Source of the DNA: Syntrophaceae bacterium UBA7520
Lineage (GTDB): Bacteria; Desulfobacterota; Syntrophia; Syntrophales; Smithellaceae
NCBI GenBank assembly: GCA_002478265.1
Contig: DLNC01000010.1
Coordinates: forward strand, 28,949-92,948
Direction: 5' to 3'
Length of the DNA: 64,000 nt
The position numbers and the translations under genes were made by a program. The notes under the pieces were generated by a model that searched no databases, had not been told where the DNA came from, and saw only the letters and a list, made by a program, of their open reading frames with translations. Below are positions 7,040 to 16,409 of this stretch, in pieces. The first letter of the stretch is position 1; every line of letters begins with the position of its first letter.

Positions 7040-8827
7040 TTGTCCCAGCATATTATTGTTTTATCCGCGGATATTGCCAGTAAAATTGCCGCCGGAGAAG
7101 TGGTGGAAAGGCCGGCATCAATTGTCAAGGAACTGTTGGAAAATTCCATTGACGCCGGAGCCGCAAATATAAATGTGGAGCTGGAAAAAGGCGGCTGCCA
7201 GTCAATCAAGGTTAGTGACGACGGCGCGGGTATTGACACCATTGACGTGCCGCTGGTTTTTGAAAGACATGCCACCAGCAAAATCCGCAGTTTTGAAGAT
7301 ATCTACAGTGTTTCTTCTTTTGGTTTCCGCGGCGAAGCCATGCCCAGTATCGCTTCCGTGGCCAGAGTGGAACTGATTACCAGAAAGGAAGGCGAAAAAG
7401 AAGGAATTAGAGCGGTAGCAGAAAGGGGCGCGGTAAAAGAGATAGCTCCCGCGGGCGCGCCGGTGGGCACGCAGATATTGGTGAGTAATATTTTTGCCCA
7501 TATTCCCGCGCGCAAAAAATTTCTCAAAAAAGAAGCAACGGAACAGGGATTGTGCATGGACGCGATAACGCGCCTGGCTTTAGCGCATCCAGAAATCCGT
7601 TTCCGTGTGTTAGTTAACGGCAAAGAAGTGTTTACCGCGCCGCAAACAAAAGATTTGAAACAGCGTGTCGCGGCCGTTCTGGGTATGGATTTTTCCGCCA
7701 GCTGCATCAGCGTGCAGGGCAGAAATGAAAATATTAGTTTGTCAGGATTTGTTTCACATCCGGAATTTACCCGCGCCAATTCCAAAAATATTTATTTTTA
7801 CGTCCATAAGCGTTTTGTACGTGATAACAGCCTGTTACATGCTGTTTTATCCGCTTACCGGCAGATCATACCGCCAAGGCGCTATCCGGCAGGCGTAATT
7901 TTTATCGAACTGCCGCCGCAGGACGTCGACGTGAACGTGCATCCGGCAAAACTGGAAGTACGCTTCAAAGACGCGCGCGCTGTTTATGAGCTTCTCTCCA
8001 ATGCTGTCGCCGGTCAGCTCGCGGGGCTTTCCGCATCCAAAGGAAGTTTTGTTTATCGACTGGCGGACAAGAAAGAAGAACCGGCGGCGCAAGCGTGGAC
8101 AAGACAGCAGAAATACACGGATAAAACGTCGAATTATTCTTCCAGCGGCAGGAATGCCTCAAGTATGCTTTCGGATATAGAGACAATACCAAATGTGATC
8201 AGCTCTCAAGCCCTACCCGAAGCAGGCCAACATCAGCAAAAGCAGCTAACTTTTTCCGGCTTGAATTATTTAGGGCAGTTTGCCGGCACTTATCTGGTTT
8301 TCTCATCCACGGAAGAATTACTGCTTATCGATCAGCATGCGGCGCATGAAAGAATCCTCCTGGAAAAACTGAAAAGAACATCAAGCGAGAAGTTACCAGC
8401 GCAGCAGTTGCTCATGCCGGAAATTGTCAGCATGCCGCCACACCAGATTGATCTGTTCGCGCAGAATATGGATTTACTCAAACAAACCGGGCTGGAAGTG
8501 GAAGTGTTCGGCAAGGACGCGCTAGCCATAAAGGCGCTGCCGGCAATATTATCCGGCGCTCAGGCCAGGGAAATAATCGCCGACATCGCTGATAAACTGA
8601 AGGAACAAAATGAGTCCGCTTCCTGGCAGGAAAAGAAAGAGGAAATATTCGCCTCGTTGGCCTGCCGCGCGGCGATTAAGGCCAATCACGAACTCTCCAC
8701 GGACGAAGTAGGCGCGCTTTGCCGGGAACTGTCCGAGGCGCCTTATAACGCCACCTGCCCGCACGGGCGACCTATCACCGTTAAAATTTCTTTGAGCGAA
8801 ATTGAAAGAATGTTCAAAAGAAAATAA
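7040..8827 (+). CDS. mutL: DNA mismatch repair protein MutL (endonuclease type)
   Basis: A 595-residue MutL. The N-terminal GHKL ATPase has E31 and N35 in the KELLENSIDAGA motif, DDGAGI, and the lid sequence GFRGEAMPSI. The C-terminal dimerisation domain contains DQHAAHERILLE, the DQHA(X)2E(X)4E metal site of MutL proteins that nick DNA, plus the later ACRAAIKANHELS and CPHGRP motifs. Repair is therefore expected to use MutL nicking, as in bacteria lacking MutH. The start is TTG at 7040 after CAGGAG with a 9-nt spacer; no ATG fits. miaA begins 3 bp after the stop. Confidence 0.95.
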   Translation: MSQHIIVLSADIASKIAAGEVVERPASIVKELLENSIDAGAANINVELEKGGCQSIKVSDDGAGIDTIDVPLVFERHATSKIRSFEDIYSVSSFGFRGEAMPSIASVARVELITRKEGEKEGIRAVAERGAVKEIAPAGAPVGTQILVSNIFAHIPARKKFLKKEATEQGLCMDAITRLALAHPEIRFRVLVNGKEVFTAPQTKDLKQRVAAVLGMDFSASCISVQGRNENISLSGFVSHPEFTRANSKNIYFYVHKRFVRDNSLLHAVLSAYRQIIPPRRYPAGVIFIELPPQDVDVNVHPAKLEVRFKDARAVYELLSNAVAGQLAGLSASKGSFVYRLADKKEEPAAQAWTRQQKYTDKTSNYSSSGRNASSMLSDIETIPNVISSQALPEAGQHQQKQLTFSGLNYLGQFAGTYLVFSSTEELLLIDQHAAHERILLEKLKRTSSEKLPAQQLLMPEIVSMPPHQIDLFAQNMDLLKQTGLEVEVFGKDALAIKALPAILSGAQAREIIADIADKLKEQNESASWQEKKEEIFASLACRAAIKANHELSTDEVGALCRELSEAPYNATCPHGRPITVKISLSEIERMFKRK

Positions 8828-8830
8828 TTC

Positions 8831-9763
8831 ATGAGCAAAATTCCCCTGGTGATCATAAACGCGCCGACCGCAACCGGCAAAACTTCTCTGGCGATAATGC
8901 TGGCGCGGAAATTTGGCGGCGAAATCGTCAACGCCGATTCCATGCAGGTGTACCGCCATATGGATATCGGGACAGCCAAACCGACAAAAGAGCAAAGACG
9001 CGAAGCGCCGCATCATTTAATTGACGTAGTTGATCCGGATGAAGAATTCAACGCGGCGCTCTATGCGGAGACGGCGCGGGCGGTTATCGGGGAAATTAAT
9101 GAGCGAAAAAAACCGGTTTTTGTGGCAGGAGGGACCGGCCTTTACATACGCGCGCTCACCAAGGGTATCATCGATACGCCCGCTGTGGACGAAAAAATAC
9201 GTAATCATTATAAAAAATTAGGTGAAACGCGCGGCAAAAACTATCTTTTCGAACTGCTTAAAGAAAAAGACCCGGCGGCGGCCTTTCGGATTAACCCCAA
9301 CGACGCGGTAAGAGTCATCAGGGCTCTGGAAGTTTTCGATCAGACCGGTGAGTCTATTACTTCAAAGCAGATCCGCCACGCCTTTTCCTCAACCCCGTAC
9401 CGTACGTTGAAAATTGGCTTGCGGGTTGAACGCGAAATTTTAAAGGCGAGAATAGCAGCCAGAACAAAAGAGATGATTGCGGCAGGTTTTGTCGATGAGG
9501 TAAGAGGCCTTTTACAGCGCGGCTACAGCCAAAAACTCAAGCCAATGCAGTCGCTGGGCTATCGGCAGATTATCCGATATCTGGCCGGCGATTATGACCT
9601 GAAACAGGCCGAGCTTTTAATTGCCCGCGATACCTGGCACTATGCCAAACGTCAGATGACCTGGTTTGCCGCAGATAAAAGCATCCAATGGTTTGCCCCA
9701 GATAATGAGCCCAAAATTGAAGCGGAAGTTAAAAATTTTTTACAGGAAAATGACCTTATTTAG
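8831..9763 (+). CDS. miaA: tRNA dimethylallyltransferase MiaA
   Basis: A 310-residue MiaA that transfers a dimethylallyl group to A37 of tRNAs reading UNN codons. The P-loop APTATGKTS, the DSMQVYRHMDIGTAKP substrate motif and GGTGLYIRAL are intact. The mutL-miaA order is common in bacteria and the 3-bp gap indicates one transcript. It ends just before the valS promoter. Confidence 0.95.
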   Translation: MSKIPLVIINAPTATGKTSLAIMLARKFGGEIVNADSMQVYRHMDIGTAKPTKEQRREAPHHLIDVVDPDEEFNAALYAETARAVIGEINERKKPVFVAGGTGLYIRALTKGIIDTPAVDEKIRNHYKKLGETRGKNYLFELLKEKDPAAAFRINPNDAVRVIRALEVFDQTGESITSKQIRHAFSSTPYRTLKIGLRVEREILKARIAARTKEMIAAGFVDEVRGLLQRGYSQKLKPMQSLGYRQIIRYLAGDYDLKQAELLIARDTWHYAKRQMTWFAADKSIQWFAPDNEPKIEAEVKNFLQENDLI

Positions 9764-9779
9764 GAGGCAGGAATATTGC

Positions 9780-9807
9780 TTGACAAGCGACAGGTTATGA
9801 AGATAAT
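9780..9807 (+). promoter_or_regulatory. valS promoter
   Basis: TTGACA (9780-9785) and GATAAT (9802-9807) with a 16-bp spacer, one of the best sigma70 matches in the window. It predicts a leader of about 195 nt before valS. Confidence 0.65.
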
Positions 9808-9852
9808 TATGCATTTTTCAAAAGACGGGTTGTGATGATAAGGATTTTTAAA

Positions 9853-9918
9853 ATGATCATACGGAAAAAAAGGCTAGGCAGCCAAGTAAAAAAACGGATT
9901 TTAAGCCGCCTGCTATAA
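9853..9918 (+). CDS. Candidate 21-codon leader ORF in the valS 5' region
   Basis: An ATG preceded by AAGGA opens a 21-residue frame rich in Arg and Lys with only one Val (MIIRKKRLGSQV at its start). It lies wholly inside the predicted valS leader, upstream of a terminator-like hairpin at 9955-9975. The single Val codon argues against classical valine attenuation. It could be a random short ORF. Confidence 0.25.
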   Translation: MIIRKKRLGSQVKKRILSRLL

Positions 9919-9954
9919 GTTAACGCACTTTTTATGAAAACAAAGAGCTAAAAC

Positions 9955-9975
9955 AGGGGGCGAAGAGCCCTTTTT
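9955..9975 (+). terminator. Terminator-like hairpin in the valS leader (possible attenuator)
   Basis: GGGC-GAAGA-GCCC, extendable by two G-U pairs and one A-T pair, is followed by T5, A and further T residues. It lies 36 bp upstream of the valS ATG, where a full terminator would silence the gene, so it is either weak or conditional. No competing anti-terminator was identified with confidence. Confidence 0.35.
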
Positions 9976-10011
9976 ATTTATTAATATATGTTTGCGGAGT
10001 AAAGATTCATA

Positions 10012-12666
10012 ATGACGAGACAAGAACTAAACAAGGCATTTGAACCGGCGGAAGCGGAAAAAAGAATCTATGATTACTGGCTGAAGAATAATTTTTTCCA
10101 CGCGTTGGATGAAAGCGAGAAGAAGCCGTTTTCCATTGTTATCCCGCCGCCCAATGTAACCGGTATGCTGCACATGGGGCACGCTTTAAACAACACACTG
10201 CAGGATATAATCATCCGCTATAAAAGAATGCAGGGTTACAACACTTTGTGGATGCCGGGCATGGATCACGCAGGCATCGCCACGCAGAATGTGGTGGAGC
10301 AGGAACTGGCGAAAGAGGGCCTGACCCGTCATGATCTGGGACGTGAGAAATTCATCGCGCGCGTCTGGCAATGGAAGGAAAAATACGGCGGTGTCATCAT
10401 CAATCAGCTCAAGAGACTGGGCTGTTCCTGCGACTGGCAGAGAGAGCGCTTCACCATGGACGAAGGTCTTTCGCAGGCGGTACGGGAAGTTTTTGTCAAG
10501 TTATTTGATGACGGCCTTATTTATCAGGGGGATTACATTGTCAACTGGTGCCCGCGATGCCACACGGCCATCTCTGATCTGGAAGTGGAATTTGTTCAGG
10601 AGGCAAGCTGCCTGTGGCACATCGGCTATCCGTATGCCGATGGCCAAGGAGAAATTATCGTCGCCACCACGCGACCGGAAACGATGCTGGGCGATACGGC
10701 GGTAGCGGTTCATCCGGCTGATAAAAGATATAAGGACAAAATCGGCAAATTTGTTGTTTTGCCTCTGGTAAATAAAAAAATACCCATTATCGCCGATGAA
10801 TACGTGACCATGGATTTTGGTTCCGGCGCGGTGAAAATCACGCCTGGTTCCGATCCCAATGACTTTGCCATGGCGCAGAGACATAATCTGGAAATCATCA
10901 ACATCATGGACGGCCGCGGCGTGATTAATGAAAAAGGCGGAACTTACAAGGGGCAGGAACGTTACGAGGCGCGGAAAAATATTATCGCCGATCTGGAAAA
11001 AGGGAAATATCTGATTAAAACAGAACCATATTCGCATAACGTAGGCAAATGTTACCGCTGTAAAACGGATATCGAGCCGATGGTTTCCAAGCAGTGGTTT
11101 GTTAAAATTCAGCCGCTGGCCAAACAGGCAACAAAGGCGGTGGTTGAAGGAAAAACCAAACTTGTTCCTAAAAGCTGGGAGGCTACGTATTTCGAATGGA
11201 TGAACAATATCCGCGATTGGTGCATTTCGCGCCAGCTGTGGTGGGGGCATCGCATTCCCGTATGGTATTGTGACGGCTGTTCTGAAGTTATTGTTTCCAA
11301 AACTGACCCGGACAAATGCCCGAAATGCGGCGCTAAATCGCTTAAGCAGGACGAGGACGTGCTTGATACCTGGTTCAGCTCGGCGCTGTGGCCTTTTTCC
11401 ACCCTGGGTTGGCCGAAGAAAACAAAAGCGCTTCAGAATTTCTATCCCACATCTTTATTAATCACCGGTTTCGACATTCTTTTTTTCTGGGTAGCCCGCA
11501 TGATGATGATGGGGCTCTACGTGATGAAGGATGTGCCGTTCAAGGACGTTTATCTGCACGCGCTGGTGCGCGACGAAAAGGGAGAGAAGATGAGCAAGTC
11601 CAGCGGCAATATCATTGATCCGCTGGTGATGATCGAAAAATACGGCACGGATGCGTTTCGTTTTACATTGGCGGCTTACACGGCGCAGGGTAGAGATGTG
11701 CGCATGTCGCCGGAAAGAATCGAGGGATATAAGTTCTTTGTCAATAAAATCTGGAACGCCGCTAAACTGGTAATGAATAATCTAAATGATTATGATGCTC
11801 AAAGCGCTGCCAAAGCAAAGGATGCTCTTCCCGACAAATGGATTAAGTCCAGATTAAACCTGGCGATCGAGGCGGTTAATCAGAACCTTGAAGAGTACCG
11901 CTTCAATGAAGCCGCCGCTGCAATTTACCGCTTTGTCTGGCATGAATTCTGTGACTGGTACCTGGAACTCATCAAGCCCGCGCTTTACGGCAAAAAAACG
12001 GCGCAGCGCGCCGCCGCCCAGAAAACAATGCATGATGTTTTCAAAACTGTTCTGCAACTGCTGCATCCATTCATGCCTTTTGTTTCCGAAGAACTCTGGC
12101 AGGCGCTCACCCAGGCGCAAGAAGGATCGGTTATGATAAGCGCGTTTCCGCAACCGGTTAAGGCAAGGAAAAACACCAAGCCGGAAAGGGATATGCAGTA
12201 TATCATGGATGTTATAGCGAGCGTGCGCAATATACGCGGTGAAATGCAAATTTCTCCGGCAAAAAAGTTAAAGGTTTTAATATCCGTACCCGATGCCTCT
12301 TGTCAGAAAGTAATCAATGCTGGGAAAAACTATATAGTCAACCTGGCCAACGCCGAGGAATTGAAGGTTGATATTAATCTGGACGAGCCAAAAGGCGTCG
12401 CCACGGGCGTGATAAATTCCACAAAAGTGTTTGTTCCTGTGGCGGGCATTGTGGATATCGCGGGTGAAAAATTACGCCTGCAAAAAGAACTGACTAAAGT
12501 GGAAAAAGACCTGCAGCAGAGCGCGAAAAAACTCGCCAATAGCGATTTCATGGAAAAAGCGGCGGCGGCGGTCATAAAGAAGGAAGAGGAAAAATTAAGA
12601 GAGTTTCAGGAAAGACATGCTGCGCTGGAGAGCGCCTTAAACAAACTAAATGAGATTCATGTGTAG
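10012..12666 (+). CDS. valS: Valyl-tRNA synthetase
   Basis: An 884-residue class I synthetase charging tRNA-Val. HIGH appears as HMGH in PPNVTGMLHMGHAL and KMSKS as KGEKMSKSSGN. Between them are the editing domain (TTRPETMLGDTAVAVHP) and two Cys pairs (CYRCKTD and CDGC...CPKCG) of zinc-binding type. The C-terminal 65 residues form the heptad-rich coiled coil that binds the tRNA corner. Length is normal. Expression seems to start about 200 bp upstream and pass a hairpin at 9955. Confidence 0.97.
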   Translation: MTRQELNKAFEPAEAEKRIYDYWLKNNFFHALDESEKKPFSIVIPPPNVTGMLHMGHALNNTLQDIIIRYKRMQGYNTLWMPGMDHAGIATQNVVEQELAKEGLTRHDLGREKFIARVWQWKEKYGGVIINQLKRLGCSCDWQRERFTMDEGLSQAVREVFVKLFDDGLIYQGDYIVNWCPRCHTAISDLEVEFVQEASCLWHIGYPYADGQGEIIVATTRPETMLGDTAVAVHPADKRYKDKIGKFVVLPLVNKKIPIIADEYVTMDFGSGAVKITPGSDPNDFAMAQRHNLEIINIMDGRGVINEKGGTYKGQERYEARKNIIADLEKGKYLIKTEPYSHNVGKCYRCKTDIEPMVSKQWFVKIQPLAKQATKAVVEGKTKLVPKSWEATYFEWMNNIRDWCISRQLWWGHRIPVWYCDGCSEVIVSKTDPDKCPKCGAKSLKQDEDVLDTWFSSALWPFSTLGWPKKTKALQNFYPTSLLITGFDILFFWVARMMMMGLYVMKDVPFKDVYLHALVRDEKGEKMSKSSGNIIDPLVMIEKYGTDAFRFTLAAYTAQGRDVRMSPERIEGYKFFVNKIWNAAKLVMNNLNDYDAQSAAKAKDALPDKWIKSRLNLAIEAVNQNLEEYRFNEAAAAIYRFVWHEFCDWYLELIKPALYGKKTAQRAAAQKTMHDVFKTVLQLLHPFMPFVSEELWQALTQAQEGSVMISAFPQPVKARKNTKPERDMQYIMDVIASVRNIRGEMQISPAKKLKVLISVPDASCQKVINAGKNYIVNLANAEELKVDINLDEPKGVATGVINSTKVFVPVAGIVDIAGEKLRLQKELTKVEKDLQQSAKKLANSDFMEKAAAAVIKKEEEKLREFQERHAALESALNKLNEIHV

Positions 12667-12701
12667 AAACGCACGTTTTTAATAAAAAGTTACGGCTTAT
12701 T

Positions 12702-13553
12702 ATGAAAAATAAAAACGCGGCGGAGCAAATTAAAAAGATAATCACAAACGCCTTGAGGGAGGATATTGGCACGGGGGATATAACAACGCGGGCCACAGTG
12801 CCGCCCCAGGCAAAAGGCGTCGCGCAAGCGTTGGCAAAGGATGATTTTGTCGCGGCGGGAATGGGCGTTTTTAAGAAGACCTTTCTTCTTCTGGATAAAA
12901 GAATAAAGGTTAAAAGTTTTGTGACTGACGGAGAACCGGTAAAAAAGGGAGATATTATCGCGCGCGTGGAAGGGCCGCTGGCATCGATATTACAGGCGGA
13001 ACGCGTTGCCCTGAATTTGCTGCAGCGGATGAGCGGCATCGCCACGCGGACAAACAAATTCGTGAAGGCGATTGCAGGAACCAAAGCCAGAATTTTAGAT
13101 ACGCGCAAGACAGCGCCGGGTTTGCGCCTGCTCGATAAAATGGCCGTTAAGGCCGGCGGTGGTTGTAATCATCGCATGGGGCTTTATGACGCCGTATTGA
13201 TTAAAGACAACCATATCACGGCGGCGGGCGGTATCACCCAGGCGCTGACCAGACAGAAAAAAGCGCTGCGCAAAAAAACGGCTATTGAAGTGGAAACAAA
13301 AAATCTGGGGGAAGTCGCGCAAGCCCTGAATTGCGGCGCAGACATCATCATGCTCGATAACATGCCGCTTGAAGAAATGGAAAAAGCGCTGAAAATTATC
13401 GGCGGGAAAGCGCTGGTGGAGGCTTCCGGCAACGTCAGCTTGGATAATGTTGCGGATATCGCGCGAATCGGCGTGGATTTTATCTCTGTAGGCGAAATCA
13501 CGCACTCAGTGCGCGCGGCGGATATCTCCCTCAAGATTAATAATAAAAAATAA
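12702..13553 (+). CDS. nadC: Quinolinate phosphoribosyltransferase (nicotinate-nucleotide diphosphorylase)
   Basis: A 283-residue NadC converting quinolinate and PRPP to nicotinate mononucleotide in de novo NAD synthesis. Conserved blocks include LREDIGTGDITT, the RMSGIAT helix, LDTRKTAPGLRLLDK, GGGCNHRMGLYDAVLIKDNH, and the C-terminal SGNVSLDNV and GVDFISVGEITHS phosphate-binding loops. It lies 35 bp downstream of valS and 17 bp before ndk. Confidence 0.95.
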   Translation: MKNKNAAEQIKKIITNALREDIGTGDITTRATVPPQAKGVAQALAKDDFVAAGMGVFKKTFLLLDKRIKVKSFVTDGEPVKKGDIIARVEGPLASILQAERVALNLLQRMSGIATRTNKFVKAIAGTKARILDTRKTAPGLRLLDKMAVKAGGGCNHRMGLYDAVLIKDNHITAAGGITQALTRQKKALRKKTAIEVETKNLGEVAQALNCGADIIMLDNMPLEEMEKALKIIGGKALVEASGNVSLDNVADIARIGVDFISVGEITHSVRAADISLKINNKK

Positions 13554-13570
13554 TTATTTGGAGTTAGTAT

Positions 13571-14077
13571 ATGGCGATTGAACAAACTTTAATTCTGATT
13601 AAACCGGACGGACTTGTCAAATCCCTGACCGGTAACGTTATTTCCCGTCTATCGGAAGCTAAGCTGACGATCATGGGCGCGAAAGTAGTGCGCGTGAGCA
13701 GAGAGCTTGCGGAAAAGCACTACGAACATCTCAAGGATAAGCCTTTTTTTGAAGAACTGATCGAATACATCATGGGAGATGTGCATAAAACTCACCGTGT
13801 GCTGGCGCTTGTTTATCAGGGAGAGGACGCGATCACCAAAATAAGAGATATTGTCGGCGATACGGATCCGGAAAAAGCAAATCCTGTTTCCATCCGCGGG
13901 GCATACGGCCGCGTGACCAGAGCAGGCGTGTTTGAAAACGTTGTGCATGCTTCTTCAAGCCCGGAAGATGCCGAAAAAGAGATAAAACTCTGGTTTATGC
14001 CGGATGAAGTAGTGGAAGACCTATATCCGGTAAAAGAGGCGATCTTCAAAGAAGTCAAGAGATTGGTTTGGGCTTAA
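13571..14077 (+). CDS. ndk: Nucleoside diphosphate kinase
   Basis: A 168-residue NDK exchanging the terminal phosphate among nucleoside triphosphates. The phospho-histidine is H126 in ENVVHASSS, and K11 of LIKPDG and the RGAYGRVTR loop are present. It is longer than the usual 140 or so residues because of a C-terminal extension ending PVKEAIFKEVKRLVWA, and its segment GDTDPEKANPVSIRG departs from the commonest GATNP form, so it belongs to a variant subgroup. The reaction should be unchanged. Confidence 0.9.
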   Translation: MAIEQTLILIKPDGLVKSLTGNVISRLSEAKLTIMGAKVVRVSRELAEKHYEHLKDKPFFEELIEYIMGDVHKTHRVLALVYQGEDAITKIRDIVGDTDPEKANPVSIRGAYGRVTRAGVFENVVHASSSPEDAEKEIKLWFMPDEVVEDLYPVKEAIFKEVKRLVWA

Positions 14078-14111
14078 TTTGTTTTAAGCATATTTCCCCA
14101 TTTGATGATTT

Positions 14112-14924
14112 ATGGATTTTTGTCTGCCCGAGCTTGAAAGAAGTCTTGCCGGAGAAATAATCGGCCATAAAATATACTATTATGAGGAAATCGGCTCAAC
14201 TAACGATGAGGCGTATCGTCTGGGGCGACAGGGTCTGCCGGAGGGCAGTGTTGTAATCGCTGACGAGCAGAAGGCGGGTAAGGGCAGGCTGGCGAGATCA
14301 TGGCATTCGCCGCCGAAAGCGAATATCTATACTTCAATATTATTAAGGCCGAATTTTGCGCCTGCCGCCGCGCCGCGCCTGACCATCATGGCGGGTCTGG
14401 CGGTAGCAGAAACATTGAAAATATTCTGTCCCGAAATAATTCAGCTCAAATGGCCCAATGATATTTTGATAGGCAGGAAAAAAGTATGCGGCATTCTGGC
14501 GCAGATGCAGGCGGAGGCTGGTAAGATAGATTTTATTGTTTTGGGCATCGGCATTAACGTTAATATGAGCGACAATGATTTGCCGCCGGATATTGAAAAA
14601 AGCGCGACTTCGCTCATGATGCTAACCGGAGCAGCGCTCTCGCGCGGGGAGATTTTAATAAATCTGTATAAAAATCTTTCAAAATGGTATAAAAAACTGA
14701 TTGATGGCGGCTTTGAGGAAATCAGACAAAAATGGACACAAGGCGCGATGCTTATCGGCGGCGAGGTTCAGATAAATTACCACAAAGAGATCATCAGGGG
14801 AATAGCGCAAGGCATAGACGAAGATGGGGCGCTGCTTGTAAAGCCAGCGGAAGGCAAAGAAATCAGGGTTATGGCCGGAGATGCATCGATCATAAAGGAG
14901 AATAAAAATGCTGCTGGTAATTGA
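14112..14924 (+). CDS. birA: Biotin--[acetyl-CoA-carboxylase] ligase, monofunctional
   Basis: A 270-residue BirA that attaches biotin to the carrier lysine of biotin enzymes. The catalytic core is intact: GSTNDEAYRLG, the adenylate loop KAGKGRLARSWHSPP (GRGRxGR type), KWPNDILIGRKKVCGIL and the C-terminal SH3-like domain. The N-terminal winged-helix repressor domain of E. coli BirA is absent, so it should not regulate transcription. It would serve the biotin-dependent partner of the carboxyltransferase at 2452-4020. Its last 17 bp overlap coaX, implying coupled translation. Confidence 0.93.
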   Translation: MDFCLPELERSLAGEIIGHKIYYYEEIGSTNDEAYRLGRQGLPEGSVVIADEQKAGKGRLARSWHSPPKANIYTSILLRPNFAPAAAPRLTIMAGLAVAETLKIFCPEIIQLKWPNDILIGRKKVCGILAQMQAEAGKIDFIVLGIGINVNMSDNDLPPDIEKSATSLMMLTGAALSRGEILINLYKNLSKWYKKLIDGGFEEIRQKWTQGAMLIGGEVQINYHKEIIRGIAQGIDEDGALLVKPAEGKEIRVMAGDASIIKENKNAAGN

Positions 14925-15684
14925 TGTGGGCAATACCAACACCGTTTTAGGCCTTTTCGACGAAGATAAGCTCATCCATGACTGGCGCATACGCACCGAG
15001 ACGGACCATACGGTGGATGAATACGGCATGCTGATTTTTAATTTATACCAATCAAGCAGAATTAAGACAGAAGAAATAAAAGAAATAAAAGCGATTATTA
15101 TCTCCTGTGTTGTGCCGCCGATGCTGAATATCCTTGAGCCGCTTTGCATAAAATATTTCAACGTCAAACCGATGATCGTCGGGCCGGGCATAAAAACCGG
15201 CATGCCTATCTATTACGATAATCCCAAGGAGGTAGGCGCGGACAGAATTGTCAACGCGGTCGCCGCTTATAATAAATACCATAAGGCGGCAATCATTATT
15301 GATTTCGGCACGGCCACGACCTTTGATTATATTTCACCGAAAGGCGAGTATATGGGCGGATGCATCGCGCCGGGTATTTTCATTTCCAGTGAAGCGCTTT
15401 TCCAAAAAGCCGCAAAACTGCCACGCGTGGAATTCAGCAAGCCCAAGGCGGTAATCACCAAGGACACGGTAAGCGCGATGCAGGCGGGTATCATGTTTGG
15501 TTACGCCGGCTTGATTGATGGTATCGTAGAGAGGATGAAGAAAGAAGCGAAGACCAATCCTATGGTTATTGCCACCGGTGGGCTGGCTGCCGTGGTCGCT
15601 CCGGAGACAAAATCAATTGAAAAAGTCGAGGAGATGCTGACCTTGGAAGGCCTGCGTATAATCTATGAATTAAACTGCAAATGA
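14908..15684 (+). CDS. coaX: Type III pantothenate kinase
   Basis: A 258-residue CoaX, the ASKHA-fold kinase for the first step of coenzyme A synthesis. DVGNTNTVLGLF is the phosphate-1 loop, GADRIVNAVAA the substrate motif, and IIDFGTATTFDYI the second phosphate loop. Type III enzymes are not inhibited by CoA. AAAGGAG lies 7 nt before the ATG, within the end of birA. The coaX-coaE neighbourhood places the first and last steps of CoA assembly together. Confidence 0.95.
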   Translation: MLLVIDVGNTNTVLGLFDEDKLIHDWRIRTETDHTVDEYGMLIFNLYQSSRIKTEEIKEIKAIIISCVVPPMLNILEPLCIKYFNVKPMIVGPGIKTGMPIYYDNPKEVGADRIVNAVAAYNKYHKAAIIIDFGTATTFDYISPKGEYMGGCIAPGIFISSEALFQKAAKLPRVEFSKPKAVITKDTVSAMQAGIMFGYAGLIDGIVERMKKEAKTNPMVIATGGLAAVVAPETKSIEKVEEMLTLEGLRIIYELNCK

Positions 15685-15746
15685 ACTGTATTTGCGGTGT
15701 TTGGATTGTGATAAATATTTTTCGTAATTAAAAGAGTGCTCTGATT

Positions 15747-16382
15747 ATGCTTAATGTCGGATTAACGGGAGGGATAGCCTGTGGAAAATCAACAGTGGCG
15801 GAGATGTTTGTCCGGCGCGGAGCTTATTTGATCGACTTTGACACTCTGGCTCATGAAGTGCAGAAACCCGGCCGGGCGGCATGGGAAAAGGTAGTCGGAT
15901 ATTTCGGGCAAGACATTTTGCTCACGGATAAGCGTATTGACCGGGGAAAGCTTGCCGGAATTGTTTTTTCCGATCCCCGAAAGCGGGAAATTCTCAATGA
16001 GCTTGTCCATCCCTATGTTTTTTTGGAGTGGCACGACCATCTCGAAAAAATCGCACGTCAGCAAAAAAACGCCATAATAATCGCTGCCGTACCGCTTTTG
16101 TTTGAAGTAAAAAGAGAGCATCTTTTTGATGTAACCGTGCTGGTTTTGGCCACAGAGGAAGATCAGTTAAAAAGATTGATGACGCGCAACAATTTGAGTC
16201 GCGAGGAAGCGCAAAAAAGAATTCAAAGTCAGATGCCCATCGCTGAAAAAGTGGCGCTGGCGGATATTGTTATTGATAATCGGTCAGGTCTGGCGGAAAC
16301 GGAAAAAAGTGTGGAAGAAGTATGGCAGCGACTTTTGGAAATGGAAAAGAAACCGATTAAAAAAAGTAAGACACGCTCATAA
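15747..16382 (+). CDS. coaE: Dephospho-CoA kinase
   Basis: A 211-residue CoaE that phosphorylates the ribose 3'-hydroxyl of dephospho-CoA, the final step of CoA synthesis. The P-loop GLTGGIACGKST, the DFDTLAHEV motif and the lid region MTRNNLSREEAQKRIQSQ are intact. It follows coaX by 62 bp and is probably in the birA-coaX-coaE transcript. Confidence 0.95.
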   Translation: MLNVGLTGGIACGKSTVAEMFVRRGAYLIDFDTLAHEVQKPGRAAWEKVVGYFGQDILLTDKRIDRGKLAGIVFSDPRKREILNELVHPYVFLEWHDHLEKIARQQKNAIIIAAVPLLFEVKREHLFDVTVLVLATEEDQLKRLMTRNNLSREEAQKRIQSQMPIAEKVALADIVIDNRSGLAETEKSVEEVWQRLLEMEKKPIKKSKTRS

Positions 16383-16409
16383 TCCGATAAAATATTTACG
16401 GAGGAAAAA

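Noticed and set aside
9764..10011. T-box riboswitch upstream of valS
   Set aside because: No AGGGTGGNACCGCG antiterminator motif or specifier stem was found.
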